NCBI RefSeq assembly: GCF_020554865.1
Contig: NZ_JAJCIC010000014.1
Coordinates: 1-64,000, forward strand
DNA: 64,000 nucleotides
Reading direction: 5' to 3'
Source of the DNA: Lacrimispora sp. 210928-DFI.3.58
GTDB taxonomy: Bacteria; Bacillota; Clostridia; Lachnospirales; Lachnospiraceae
Of the stretch, positions 25,444 to 33,973 are shown piece by piece; the stretch's first letter is position 1; each line of letters begins with the position of its first letter. The notes beneath the pieces were generated by a model. The model had not been told where the DNA came from and did not search any database. It worked only from the letters and a program-made list of their open reading frames with translations. Made by a program: the position numbers and the translations under genes.

Positions 25444-27180
25444 TTACAGCATTGCATCAACCATAGCCTGTACAGCTTCGCCCAGTGCAGCTGCCTTTGC
25501 CTCTGCATCCTCCAGGGAAGTACCCTTGATCCCATAGTAGAACTTGATCTTAGGTTCTGTGCCGGAAGGTCTTACGCAGATCCATGCTCCGTCTGTCATG
25601 TCATAGTAGAGAACGTTGGAAGCCGGAAGTCCTGTTGGCTTCACCTCTCCTGTCTCCATGTCCTTGATGGTATCTAACTTGTAGTCTCTTGCAGATACCA
25701 CCTTGTAGCCGCCGACCTCTGCCGGAGTGTTGCCCCGCAGTGTCTCCATGATGGACTGGATCTTTGCCAAGCCCTCAATTCCGGATAAACCGATGGACTT
25801 CACCGCATCCTTGTAGTAGCCGTACTTTTCGTACATTGCTACCATTGCATCCCACAGAGTCATATTCTTCTGCTTGTAGTAAGCTGCTGCCTCACACAGG
25901 GCTGCTGTAGCGGAGATCGCATCCTTATCACGGGCATAGGTGCCGATCAGGCAGCCGTAGCTCTCCTCCATACCAAAGAGGTAGGTGCCCTTTCCTGTCT
26001 TCTCATTCTTGAGGATCTGCTGTCCGATCCACTTAAAGCCGGTGAGAACCTCGATCAGCTCTGCATTGTAGGCCTTTGCCACTGCATCGATCAGGTTGGT
26101 GGAAACGATGGATTTCACAACCTGTCCATCTGCCGGGATCTTGCCTGCTGCCTGCTTCTGGCTCAGCACGTACTCGCACAGAAGGGAGCCGGACATGTTG
26201 CCTGTCAGCGGGATATAGTCTCCTGACTTTGTATCCTTTACATAAACGCCTAAGCGGTCTGCATCCGGGTCAGTTGCCAGCACCAGGTCTGCATCCTTCT
26301 CCTTTGCCAGCTTAAGGCCTAAGGCAAATGCCTCTGCTGCCTCAGGGTTCGGATAGCTTACGGTCGGGAAGTTGCCGTCAGGCAGCTCCTGCTCCGGTAC
26401 TACGTATACATGCGTGAAGCCCAGCTCCTTCATCACTCTTCTGGCCGGGATATTGCCTGTGCCGTGAAGAGGTGTATAGATAATGGTGATCTGATCCTGC
26501 ATCTCGTCAATGGCCTTCTGGTTCACTACCTGGGCTTTTACCTGTGCAATGTACTTGTCATCGATCTCCTTGCCGATCACCTGATACTTGCCTGCTGCAA
26601 GGGCAGATGCCTCGTCTGTGGTCTTAACAGTGGAAAGATCCTCGATTGCCAGAACTTCCTCTGTTACGCCCTTGTCATGAGGAGGTGTGAACTGTGCGCC
26701 GTCCTCCCAATATACCTTGTAGCCGTTGTACTCAGGCGGGTTATGGCTGGCTGTGATATTGATGCCTGCAACGCAGCCCAGCTCCCGGACTGCAAAGGAC
26801 AGCTCAGGTGTCGGACGCAGGGACTCAAACTTGTAGGCCTTGATGCCGTTGGCTGCCAGTGTCATAGCTGCTTCCATGGCAAACTCAGGAGACATGTGAC
26901 GGGAATCGTAAGCAATGGCTACGCCCTTATCTGCTGCGCCCTGCTTGATGATATAGTTTGCAAGGCCCTGAGTAGCGCGCCTTACCACGTAGATGTTCAT
27001 GCGGTTGATACCTGCTCCGATGATGCCGCGAAGACCTGCGGTTCCAAACTCCAGGTCCATATAGAAACGCTCTTTGATCTCATTCTCATTTCCCTCAATG
27101 GCGCGCAGCTCCGCTTTTGTCTCCTCGTCAAAATAAGGATTTGATAACCATTCCTGGTATATCTTCATGTAATCTTTCAT
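25444..27180 (-). CDS. pgcA: Phosphoglucomutase/phosphomannomutase (PgcA-type)
   Basis: 578 aa from the ATG at 27180 behind AGGAGGGA; the open frame extends 16 codons further. Alpha-D-phosphohexomutase motifs: catalytic phosphoserine S145 in TASHNPPEYNGYK, metal loop DPDADRLG, sugar loop GMEESYG, and C-terminal phosphate-binding RPSGTEPKIKFYY. It interconverts glucose-1-phosphate and glucose-6-phosphate for cell-wall polymers and glycogen. Stands alone. Confidence 0.93.
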   Translation of the reverse strand: MKDYMKIYQEWLSNPYFDEETKAELRAIEGNENEIKERFYMDLEFGTAGLRGIIGAGINRMNIYVVRRATQGLANYIIKQGAADKGVAIAYDSRHMSPEFAMEAAMTLAANGIKAYKFESLRPTPELSFAVRELGCVAGINITASHNPPEYNGYKVYWEDGAQFTPPHDKGVTEEVLAIEDLSTVKTTDEASALAAGKYQVIGKEIDDKYIAQVKAQVVNQKAIDEMQDQITIIYTPLHGTGNIPARRVMKELGFTHVYVVPEQELPDGNFPTVSYPNPEAAEAFALGLKLAKEKDADLVLATDPDADRLGVYVKDTKSGDYIPLTGNMSGSLLCEYVLSQKQAAGKIPADGQVVKSIVSTNLIDAVAKAYNAELIEVLTGFKWIGQQILKNEKTGKGTYLFGMEESYGCLIGTYARDKDAISATAALCEAAAYYKQKNMTLWDAMVAMYEKYGYYKDAVKSIGLSGIEGLAKIQSIMETLRGNTPAEVGGYKVVSARDYKLDTIKDMETGEVKPTGLPASNVLYYDMTDGAWICVRPSGTEPKIKFYYGIKGTSLEDAEAKAAALGEAVQAMVDAML

Positions 27181-27304
27181 GATCGTACTCCCTCCTGATA
27201 TGTTTTGCCATGCATTGTTTCCATGCATTTTCTGGTAATAATTATACTATATTGCGTTAAAAAAAGGAAGTACGAGAGCGATTGTTTTTCTGAAATACAG
27301 CCCC

Positions 27305-28336
27305 CTATATGCTCATTTCCAGGCGCCGCAGGAACAAGCGGCGGGATGCCTCCTGGAGCTCTAAGCTTTTTAGCTTGTCAATGTTCCTGCCGGGTATCCA
27401 TGCCTTGTTTGCATTGTAATAAAAATTCAGCTGCTTCCAATACTTTTCCGGATACAGAAAGAGATAATAAAGGCAGCGTTTTTCTTCCCGGTCAATGGGA
27501 AGGACGCGTTCATAGGACTCCAGCATGGAAAGGCCCAGATCTGCGTTCCAGCCATGTTTTTCCATGACCTTGCGCATAAAGCGGTAGAGGTCGGATACCT
27601 GAATGCCCAGATGCATCCTGTTGTACTCTATGATGGCGGTGTAATGACCGCCCATCAGCACGTGATGCTGGTCCAGATCGCCATGGCAGAGGTGGAGGGG
27701 GGTGCCCGGAACTCTTAATTCGGCAGCCTCTAAATTTCTGACTTCCCCCTCATCCCCCTGCTCCCACAGGCCTGCCATACCCTTTGCCGCCTCTCTGGCC
27801 TGCTGGTAGAACATACTGTAGTTTCCGATCACGCACAGCTCAAATTCCGACTTTCTGCGCTTTTCCCGGATGTAGTTCCTGGCACGCTGCATTTCCCTGT
27901 TGTGGCGCTCCATTTCATCCTTCAGCGGCGGCTCGCAGACAGAGCCCATGCTCCACTCCTCCTTAAAGGGGATCTCCCTTAACTGGCGGTGGAGCATGGC
28001 AAGGCGCGCTAAGGCCTGGCGGATCTCGAACCCGTCCTTCAGATTGCATTCCCTGTCTGAATACCATTCTTTTAATATGTAACAGCTGCCATCCCCTGTA
28101 ACTGTGAGGATGGCATCCTCCCTGTTCCTGATATACCTGTCCGCTCTCAGGCTTGTGCGCAGATCAAGCTGGCCCAATACCTCATCTTCAAACTCCAGAC
28201 GCTTCACCGTGCCCCTGTATTCCTTTAACAGGCTTACGCCCCTGTCTGTCTCACAGATCCAGGAGCCGCGGCCCTTCCGCACGGATATGACTTCCATATC
28301 ATACTGTTCTAAGGCTTCCACGTACTTCTCGTTCAT
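27305..28336 (-). CDS. CotS-family spore coat protein (kinase-like fold)
   Basis: 343 aa from the ATG at 28336, with GGAGGG 8 bases upstream. The fold matches CotS/YutH/YsxE proteins, which resemble choline/aminoglycoside kinases: hydrophobic N-lobe with the KEY motif SLLKEYRGT, then the catalytic-loop motif CHGDLDQHHVLM and a following IIEYNRMHLG. In true kinases the second metal ligand is Asp; here it is Glu, so catalytic activity is doubtful. The C-terminal LYPEKYWKQLNFYYN is typical of the spore family. A spore-coat role is a family inference. Confidence 0.75.
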   Translation of the reverse strand: MNEKYVEALEQYDMEVISVRKGRGSWICETDRGVSLLKEYRGTVKRLEFEDEVLGQLDLRTSLRADRYIRNREDAILTVTGDGSCYILKEWYSDRECNLKDGFEIRQALARLAMLHRQLREIPFKEEWSMGSVCEPPLKDEMERHNREMQRARNYIREKRRKSEFELCVIGNYSMFYQQAREAAKGMAGLWEQGDEGEVRNLEAAELRVPGTPLHLCHGDLDQHHVLMGGHYTAIIEYNRMHLGIQVSDLYRFMRKVMEKHGWNADLGLSMLESYERVLPIDREEKRCLYYLFLYPEKYWKQLNFYYNANKAWIPGRNIDKLKSLELQEASRRLFLRRLEMSI

Positions 28337-28452
28337 CTTCAAACCCTCCACACTCTAATCCCTTCTTCTCGTTCAGTCGAAACGGGAAGCTGCCGTTTCA
28401 GCTATTTCTAGGGTATGTGGCAGGCTTATGGTTTATGACAACATGCCGCAAA

Positions 28453-28486
28453 AAACCGCCTCTTCCCTATTGCGGAAAAGGCGGTC
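28453..28486 (-). terminator. trmL terminator
   Basis: On the minus strand ACCGCCT... pairs with AGGCGGT and is followed by six T, about 10 bases after the trmL stop. Confidence 0.85.
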
Positions 28487-28496
28487 CTGCCTGGCG

Positions 28497-29015
28497 TTAT
28501 TGATCGCTATTTTCTTCCTTCCAATGCAGCCGGTGGAGCTGCCCGTTTAAAGCCAGCCGTTCAAAGCCGTTCTGCCGTAATGCCTCATAGAGGACTATGG
28601 CTGCGGAGTTTGACAGGTTAAGAGAGCGGATATCGCCCCACATCGGGATGCGGACGCAGCGGTCCTCATTTTCCACCAGTATCTCTTCCGGGATACCGGC
28701 GCTCTCCTTGCCGAACATCAGATAGCAGCCGGGCTCATAAGACACATCGGAATAAACCTTGTGGGCTTTTGTAGTGGCAAAGTACATTTTCCCAAGAGCA
28801 TCAGGATTTTTCTCCAGGAAATCCTGGTAATCGCTGTATACGAAGACCTCCAGCTTATCCCAGTAGTCCAGTCCGGCACGCTTTAATGCCTTTTCATTGA
28901 TCTGAAAGCCCAAAGGCTCTATGAGATGGAGCCTTGTGCCCGTTGCCACACAGGTGCGGCCGATATTGCCTGTATTGGCGGGGATCTCAGGCTCCAGAAG
29001 TACAATATTCATCAT
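28497..29015 (-). CDS. trmL: tRNA (cytidine/uridine-34 2'-O)-methyltransferase TrmL
   Basis: 172 aa. SPOUT-fold methyltransferase: N-terminal LLEPEIPANTGNIGRTCVATG (about 6-26), and the knot region GKESAGIPEEIL, RIPMWGDIRSLNLSNSAAIVLYEALRQ (about 125-150). It methylates the wobble ribose of tRNA-Leu isoacceptors using S-adenosylmethionine. It lies six bases after the aminotransferase gene and is probably co-transcribed with lrp and the aminotransferase. Confidence 0.93.
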   Translation of the reverse strand: MMNIVLLEPEIPANTGNIGRTCVATGTRLHLIEPLGFQINEKALKRAGLDYWDKLEVFVYSDYQDFLEKNPDALGKMYFATTKAHKVYSDVSYEPGCYLMFGKESAGIPEEILVENEDRCVRIPMWGDIRSLNLSNSAAIVLYEALRQNGFERLALNGQLHRLHWKEENSDQ

Positions 29016-29021
29016 GGGAGA

Positions 29022-30194
29022 TCACGCCTTTCCTTCCAGCGTTTTGATAAAGTGGTCAATGCGGCCCAGAGCCTCCTTCAGGTTCTTTAAGGAATAGGCA
29101 TAAGAAATGCGGACAAAGCCCTCTCCGCAGTCTCCAAAGGCGGTACCGGGAACCACTGCCACCTTTTCCTTCTTTAACAGCTCTGTGGCAAATTCCTCTG
29201 AGGTCATGCCAAAGCGCTTGATATTCGGGAAGGTATAGAATGCGCCCTGGGGTTCAAAGCATTCCAGGCCCATTTCCTGAAAGGCGTTCATCAGGAAGCG
29301 GCGGCGCTGGTTGTAGGCCTCGCGCATCATGGCAACATCTCCGTCTCCGTTCTTCATAGCGGAGACAGCGGCATACTGGCTGGTGGTCGGAGCGCACATG
29401 ATGGCATACTGATGTATTTTCAGCATCTGTTCCAGGATCAGTGCCGGGGCTGCTGCATAGCCCAGACGCCAGCCTGTCATGGCATAGGACTTTGAAAAGC
29501 CGTTGATCAGGACAGTCCTGTCTTTCATGCCCGGGAAGGCAGCGATCGTAGCATGGCGGTGCTGTGTGTAGGTCAGCTCAGAATAGATTTCATCAGATAA
29601 TACGAAAATGTCCTTCTCAATGACAATGCGGGCGATCTCCTCCAGCTCGTGGCGCTCCATTACAGCGCCCGTGGGGTTATTGGGGAAGGGAAGCACCAGG
29701 ATCTTTGTCTTGTCCGTGATCTTCTCCAAAAGCTTCTCTGGCGTCAGCTTGAATTTGTCCTTCTCCTCCAGCTCGATGATCACCGGAACACCGTCTGCCA
29801 GGGTGACACAGGGCATGTAGGAAACGTAGCTGGGCTGGGGAATGAGCACCTCATCGCCCGGATTGATCATGGCGCGCAGGGCAATGTCAATGGCCTCACT
29901 GCCTCCTACTGTTACGATGATCTCTCTGTCCGGATCATATGTCACATCGCAGCGGCGTTTTAAATATTCGCATATCTCAGCCTTTAAAGGCTTCAAGCCT
30001 GCGTTGGAGGTATAAAAGGTGCGTCCCTTTTCCAGGGAGTAGATGCCCTCCTCCCTGATATGCCAGGGCGTATCAAAGTCAGGCTCGCCTACGCCCAGGG
30101 AGATGGCATCCTTCATCTCATTTACAATGTCAAAGAATTTACGGATCCCTGAGGGGGGGATATTTACTATTTTATCTGATAAGGGGTTTCTCAT
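29022..30194 (-). CDS. Class I/II aminotransferase (aspartate/aromatic type)
   Basis: 390 aa PLP enzyme. The Schiff-base lysine is K235 in GFSKSYAMTGWRLGY; PNNPTG (171-176), DEIY (201-204) and the C-terminal substrate Arg in GFVRISYAYS are present. Close in motif content to MalY/PatA-like and aspartate aminotransferases of Firmicutes; the substrate cannot be fixed. Its start overlaps the stop of the Lrp gene by four bases (ATGA), so the regulator and enzyme are translationally coupled and Lrp probably senses the amino acid involved. Confidence 0.88.
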   Translation of the reverse strand: MRNPLSDKIVNIPPSGIRKFFDIVNEMKDAISLGVGEPDFDTPWHIREEGIYSLEKGRTFYTSNAGLKPLKAEICEYLKRRCDVTYDPDREIIVTVGGSEAIDIALRAMINPGDEVLIPQPSYVSYMPCVTLADGVPVIIELEEKDKFKLTPEKLLEKITDKTKILVLPFPNNPTGAVMERHELEEIARIVIEKDIFVLSDEIYSELTYTQHRHATIAAFPGMKDRTVLINGFSKSYAMTGWRLGYAAAPALILEQMLKIHQYAIMCAPTTSQYAAVSAMKNGDGDVAMMREAYNQRRRFLMNAFQEMGLECFEPQGAFYTFPNIKRFGMTSEEFATELLKKEKVAVVPGTAFGDCGEGFVRISYAYSLKNLKEALGRIDHFIKTLEGKA

Positions 30195-30673
30195 GGGGTA
30201 ATCAGCATCCTTTCATCTGTTATGGGTTCACTAATGACCGTACCGTGGTCTTTGTACTTCTTAAGCACAAAATGGGTCGCTGTGCTCAAGACAGATTCCA
30301 TTGGAGCCAGCTTGTCGGAAACAAACTGAGCTACCTGGCGCATGGTCTTTCCTTCGATAAACACGGTAAAATCGTAGGCGCCGCTCATGAGGTAGACAGC
30401 CTCAACCTCACTGTACTGGTAGATGCGCTCTGCGATCTTATCAAAGCCCATTCCTCTCTGCGGAGTCACCTTTACCTCGATCAGGGCTACCACTTTTTCG
30501 TCGCTGGTATTGTCCCAGTTGATCAGGGTATGATATCCGCAGATAATGTGCTCCTCTTCCATCTTCGCGATCTCGTTGGCCACCGCCACCTCGCTCTCAC
30601 CTAAAAGTACCGCCAGATCCTTAATATCAATTCTGCTGTTTTTCTCGATTACCGCCAGTATCTTCTCTCTCAT
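30191..30673 (-). CDS. Lrp/AsnC family transcriptional regulator
   Basis: 160 aa from the ATG at 30673 with GGAAGGAG upstream; a longer open frame runs back into a repeat hairpin. N-terminal helix-turn-helix (MREKILAVIEKNSRIDIKDLAVLLGESEVAVANEIAKME) and C-terminal RAM domain (VIALIEVKVTPQRGMGFDKIAERI, YDFTVFIEG). Coupled to the downstream aminotransferase by an ATGA overlap. Confidence 0.9.
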   Translation of the reverse strand: MREKILAVIEKNSRIDIKDLAVLLGESEVAVANEIAKMEEEHIICGYHTLINWDNTSDEKVVALIEVKVTPQRGMGFDKIAERIYQYSEVEAVYLMSGAYDFTVFIEGKTMRQVAQFVSDKLAPMESVLSTATHFVLKKYKDHGTVISEPITDERMLITP

Positions 30674-30727
30674 AATTCGCTTCTCCTTCCTATTTTGCGA
30701 TCCCATGGATCGTATATGCGTTTTTGT

Positions 30728-30777
30728 GCTTCCGCATGCCGCGCCCTCCCGGCAGACAGGGTGCGGCATGTGGAAGC
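30728..30777. repeat. Long intergenic hairpin (REP-like)
   Basis: Twenty-base arms beginning GCTTCCGCATGCCGCG and ending in CGGCATGTGGAAGC pair throughout, with two G-U positions on one strand, around a 10-base loop CCCGGCAGAC. It fills the gap between the Lrp and AIR-synthase-like genes. No T-run follows. Its CTGCCGGGAGG core recurs in the 52127-52368 palindrome and near 50347. Confidence 0.6.
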
Positions 30778-31401
30778 TCAAGATATGCTTTCTATTGTGG
30801 GTATGGGAATCAGCAGCTTTCTGATCTCATCCGGCTGCGGCCTCTCCAAATACCCGGCTGTCTCCTCGCCATGGCGGATCTGACGGGCGATCCCCTTTGT
30901 GACGCAGCCGATCACGGCCGCCGGGATCCCCTCCGCCAGGAGTGCCCTCACAAGCTGTCCGCCCCTGTCCGCTGCAAGCAATATGCAGTTTCCGCTAAAG
31001 AGACGGTAGGGGTTCAGCTCATACCGCTCACAAACCTCCACTGTGATCTGCCGTATGGGCATAAGGCGCAGATCCACGTCAATTCCTATGTTATAAATTC
31101 CTGACAAATTCCAAAGGGCAGCCAAAACGCCGCCCTCTCCTACATACTCATAAGCTGTAACAGGACAATCCTTATCCTGCTGCCTCGCTTTAAGCCACTG
31201 CGCTACACAATATGGCTCTTTTTCATCAAGGCATCGCAGAAAGGAAGGGGCAAACCATGTCTCCAGGTCCTCCCTCTTCCTCTGTCCTATCTCTAATGTA
31301 CCGTGATAACCGACAAAGCCCGCCATCACCAGGTCCTGTCCCGGTTTCATAAAGCCGTCCCGCTTTTCAAAGCCTCCCGGTCCCTGTCCTGCCGTCCTCA
31401 T
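30778..31401 (-). CDS. AIR synthase-related (PurM/HypE C-terminal-like) protein
   Basis: 207 aa. The C-terminal half resembles the C-terminal domain of HypE/PurM/ThiL-type ATP-dependent enzymes (QITVEVCERYELNPYRLFSGNCILLAADRGGQLVRALLAEGIPAAVIGCVTKG). The N-terminal half is too short for the usual ATP-binding PurM domain and begins GQDLVMAGFVGYHGTLEIG. It may be a substrate-binding relic or partner of unknown function. Its start overlaps the VanW gene's stop by four bases (ATGA), so the two are co-expressed. Confidence 0.6.
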   Translation of the reverse strand: MRTAGQGPGGFEKRDGFMKPGQDLVMAGFVGYHGTLEIGQRKREDLETWFAPSFLRCLDEKEPYCVAQWLKARQQDKDCPVTAYEYVGEGGVLAALWNLSGIYNIGIDVDLRLMPIRQITVEVCERYELNPYRLFSGNCILLAADRGGQLVRALLAEGIPAAVIGCVTKGIARQIRHGEETAGYLERPQPDEIRKLLIPIPTIESIS

Positions 31402-33047
31402 TCCGCGACCTCCAGGGTAGTGGGAGCTGCATCGAAAGAACCGCCTGCAGGTACTTCCGGGGGCTGCTCTGCCGCTTCTGTCTGAGCGGGGGCAGGCGCT
31501 TCGGCTGCCTCAGCCGGGGCTGCTTCCTGTCCGGCCGGGCTGTTCTGGGCTCCGCCTGCTTCCGGCTGAGCTGCATTATCCTGGGCACTATCTGCTGCAG
31601 GAGCCGGCGCTGCCACTGCTCCCGGGCCTCCTGCCGGGCCTTCTATCGGCTGTTGAACCTCTGTAGGCACCTCTGCCGCCGTTTGCTCTTCAGGCGGAAC
31701 AACCGCCGGGAGGGCCGGGCCTACGCGGTAAATGGCTTTTGATGCATTGTAGGTATCCTGGTTCAGAATGGTGCGCTCCTGCTCTACTCCATCCACAGTG
31801 ACCACCTTCCAGAGCCTGGAGCGGAGGCCTGTGTGGGAGGACTGTACCTTTACCTGGGCTCCCGGAGCCAGGGTATTGTCCACGATGAGCTGCGGCTCGC
31901 CTGGGCTTGTACTTCCCAGGGTCTCGGATATATACTCCACCTTGCGGTTCTCCGGCCTGGTTTCCCTGCCATAGATGGTAAAGGTGAGCTTGCGTCCTTC
32001 TGTATAGCCTTCTACATAAATAGGAGTTCCATAATTATTTTTAATTTTAATGTCCTTGTAAGTACCGGCAATGGCCGCGTCTCTGGAGGGCTTTACGTAG
32101 GTAACGATCATAGAATGGTTCTGGCGCTGGGCGATCTCTACCTCCGCTTCCAGAGCTGCATTATATAATGTAGTGGCGATCTGGCACACGCCTCCGCCAA
32201 TACTGTCAACTACCTGCCCGTTTTCATAGGCTGCCGCTGTCTTGTAGCCGTTCGCTGTGGTAAAGGGCTGCAGGCACTCATAGCCTGAAAGCACCTCCCC
32301 CGGCATAAGCACATGACCGTTGATCTTTGCCGCGCCCACTGTCAGATTGGTGGAACGTGCCGCGCCGCTGCTGCTGAAATCCGTGGTAAAGGTTCCCAGC
32401 ACATCCTGTATGGTCTCCAGATCCTCTGTGGTGACTGCCGGCTGCTTTTCTTCCACTGCCGCCTCAATGTGCACCGGCTTCTCTAAGCCCTGAGCCAGAG
32501 CCTCATTTAACGCCGCCTCTGTGGCATCGATATCCACTACCTTTCCTGTCACAGACTCCGTGATGACAAAGGCGCCATTTTCCCTGGTAATGGAGGCATC
32601 CTTTGGCTCCGCGGTGATACCCTCGCACTGGGCATCCACGAACGCCTTCACCTTGCCGGAATCCACCTTGGCATCCAATGGAAGCTCTACGGGGCTGTCC
32701 GCAAGCTGCTTTTTTACCATGTACTGTCTGATCAGGCTTCCGCCCGTATATTCCTCTGCCGCCTGAGCTACCGCATCGGGATTGGCCCAATGAAATCCCA
32801 GCTTCTCCGCTGTGGTCTCTACATCCTCTTCACCTACAGACAAGGTGATCTTCTGGCCCGCCAGTCCGTCTATATACTGCTGCACCGCTTCAGCCGCTTC
32901 TTCTGCTGTCATGCCCGCCAGACTCTGGTTCCCCGCGCTGACGCCCTCCGGAAATACAGGCGCCGCTCCGGCAGTCAGCGGAAACGCCCACAGCATCCCC
33001 GCCGCAAGGGCCGCCGCCAATCCGGCATTCCACATTTTCATTTTCAT
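31398..33047 (-). CDS. VanW family protein with Pro/Ala-rich tail
   Basis: 549 aa from the ATG at 33047 behind AGAGGAG. Signal peptide about 1-27 (LTAGAA). Residues about 30-215 carry peptidoglycan-binding-4-like repeats (GMTAEEAAEAVQQYIDGLAG). The VanW domain (about 225-360) has the hallmark INGHVLMPGEVLSGYECLQPFT and GGGVCQIATTLYNAALEAEVEIAQRQNHS segments; a G5-like beta region follows. The last 95 residues are low-complexity Pro, Ala, Glu and Gln, probably spanning the wall. Secreted, wall-associated; VanW's exact role is unknown. Confidence 0.88.
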   Translation of the reverse strand: MKMKMWNAGLAAALAAGMLWAFPLTAGAAPVFPEGVSAGNQSLAGMTAEEAAEAVQQYIDGLAGQKITLSVGEEDVETTAEKLGFHWANPDAVAQAAEEYTGGSLIRQYMVKKQLADSPVELPLDAKVDSGKVKAFVDAQCEGITAEPKDASITRENGAFVITESVTGKVVDIDATEAALNEALAQGLEKPVHIEAAVEEKQPAVTTEDLETIQDVLGTFTTDFSSSGAARSTNLTVGAAKINGHVLMPGEVLSGYECLQPFTTANGYKTAAAYENGQVVDSIGGGVCQIATTLYNAALEAEVEIAQRQNHSMIVTYVKPSRDAAIAGTYKDIKIKNNYGTPIYVEGYTEGRKLTFTIYGRETRPENRKVEYISETLGSTSPGEPQLIVDNTLAPGAQVKVQSSHTGLRSRLWKVVTVDGVEQERTILNQDTYNASKAIYRVGPALPAVVPPEEQTAAEVPTEVQQPIEGPAGGPGAVAAPAPAADSAQDNAAQPEAGGAQNSPAGQEAAPAEAAEAPAPAQTEAAEQPPEVPAGGSFDAAPTTLEVAE

Positions 33048-33083
33048 AAGCTCTCCTCTTTTAACTGCTTCCAAAAATCCGCC

Positions 33084-33194
33084 TTAATACATGAGTGCGC
33101 TCAAGGCCATTGGCACGATCATAGCCAATACTAAAATAACAACGATCACTGTTGAAATGATCTTCTTCACTTTGGGATCTCTCATATTGAACAT
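33084..33194 (-). CDS. Small single-pass membrane peptide
   Basis: 36 aa, beginning MFNMRDPKVKKIISTVIV and ending in MALSALMY: a short charged N-terminus followed by one hydrophobic helix (about 12-33). A ribosome site AGAGGTG is 8 bases before the ATG. It lies 36 bases upstream of the VanW gene on the same strand, so it probably heads that transcript. I do not recognise the family; topology suggests N-in. Confidence 0.65.
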   Translation of the reverse strand: MFNMRDPKVKKIISTVIVVILVLAMIVPMALSALMY

Positions 33195-33241
33195 GTTTCA
33201 TTCACCTCTTTATAGTAATAATATCGCCTGGAATTTCTTCT

Positions 33242-33973
33242 TTAGTCTTTGACTGTTCTTCTGCCCTGGAGTCTTCCATGCTGCGAAATAATATGGTCGA
33301 TCATCCTGGAGGCCTCACTTCGGCTCAGGGCATCTATCTGCACAGTTATGTTTATTCTATGACATTTTACTAAATCCTGCAAGTATTCTTTTTGTCTTTT
33401 TGTGGCTGGCTGCTCTCTCTTTGCCTTGTAGATCAAAGCTTTTGGACAAAACAGCTCCGGGCGTTGTTCTCCGTGGCGTTTTCGTATCTCCTGGTACAGC
33501 AGATGGGCGGATTCTGCATCGGCCTCTGCCCTGTGGGCCCCGGACTGGGGAATGCTGTAATATGCGCAGGCGCTTCCCAGATTCCGCTTTGTATCACCTT
33601 CCATAAATGTGCGGCAGAGTGTCAGGGTATCAATGCCCTCCTTTTCAAACTCCAGGCGGCTGTTCACCGCAGCCCGCTTTAAAAAGCTGTAGTCAAATAT
33701 GATATGGTGGCCCAGAAGGGGCAGTTCTCCGCAGAAGGAGATCACCCTCTCTATCACAGTCTCAATGGGAGGCGCATCCTTTAACATCTCATCTGTGATC
33801 CCTGTAAGCTCCGTGATGCGCTCCTCCAGCTGTTTTCCCGGATTTACAAAGGTGACGAGCCTTTCTGTTATCACTCCGTCCTCCACCTTCAGGGCGGCGA
33901 TCTCCGTTATCTTCTCCAGCTTTGGCTCCAGCCCTGTGGTCTCAAGATCCAGGGCAATATAGGAATTTGTCAT
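33242..33973 (-). CDS. DnaQ-family 3'-5' exonuclease
   Basis: 243 aa. DEDDh exonuclease motifs: ExoI IALDLETTGLEP (7-18), ExoII GHHIIFDYSFLKRAA, ExoIII HRAEADAESAHLLY with the His-Asp pair. The C-terminal 60 residues (PATKRQKEYLQDLVKCHRI...) resemble a small basic DNA-binding segment. It resembles the PolC or DnaQ proofreading exonuclease standing alone. Start ATG overlaps the nth stop by four bases. Confidence 0.88.
   Translation of the reverse strand: MTNSYIALDLETTGLEPKLEKITEIAALKVEDGVITERLVTFVNPGKQLEERITELTGITDEMLKDAPPIETVIERVISFCGELPLLGHHIIFDYSFLKRAAVNSRLEFEKEGIDTLTLCRTFMEGDTKRNLGSACAYYSIPQSGAHRAEADAESAHLLYQEIRKRHGEQRPELFCPKALIYKAKREQPATKRQKEYLQDLVKCHRINITVQIDALSRSEASRMIDHIISQHGRLQGRRTVKD

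Noticed and set aside
26410..27144. 244-codon plus-strand frame
   Set aside because: It lies entirely opposite phosphoglucomutase, without family motifs or a ribosome site.
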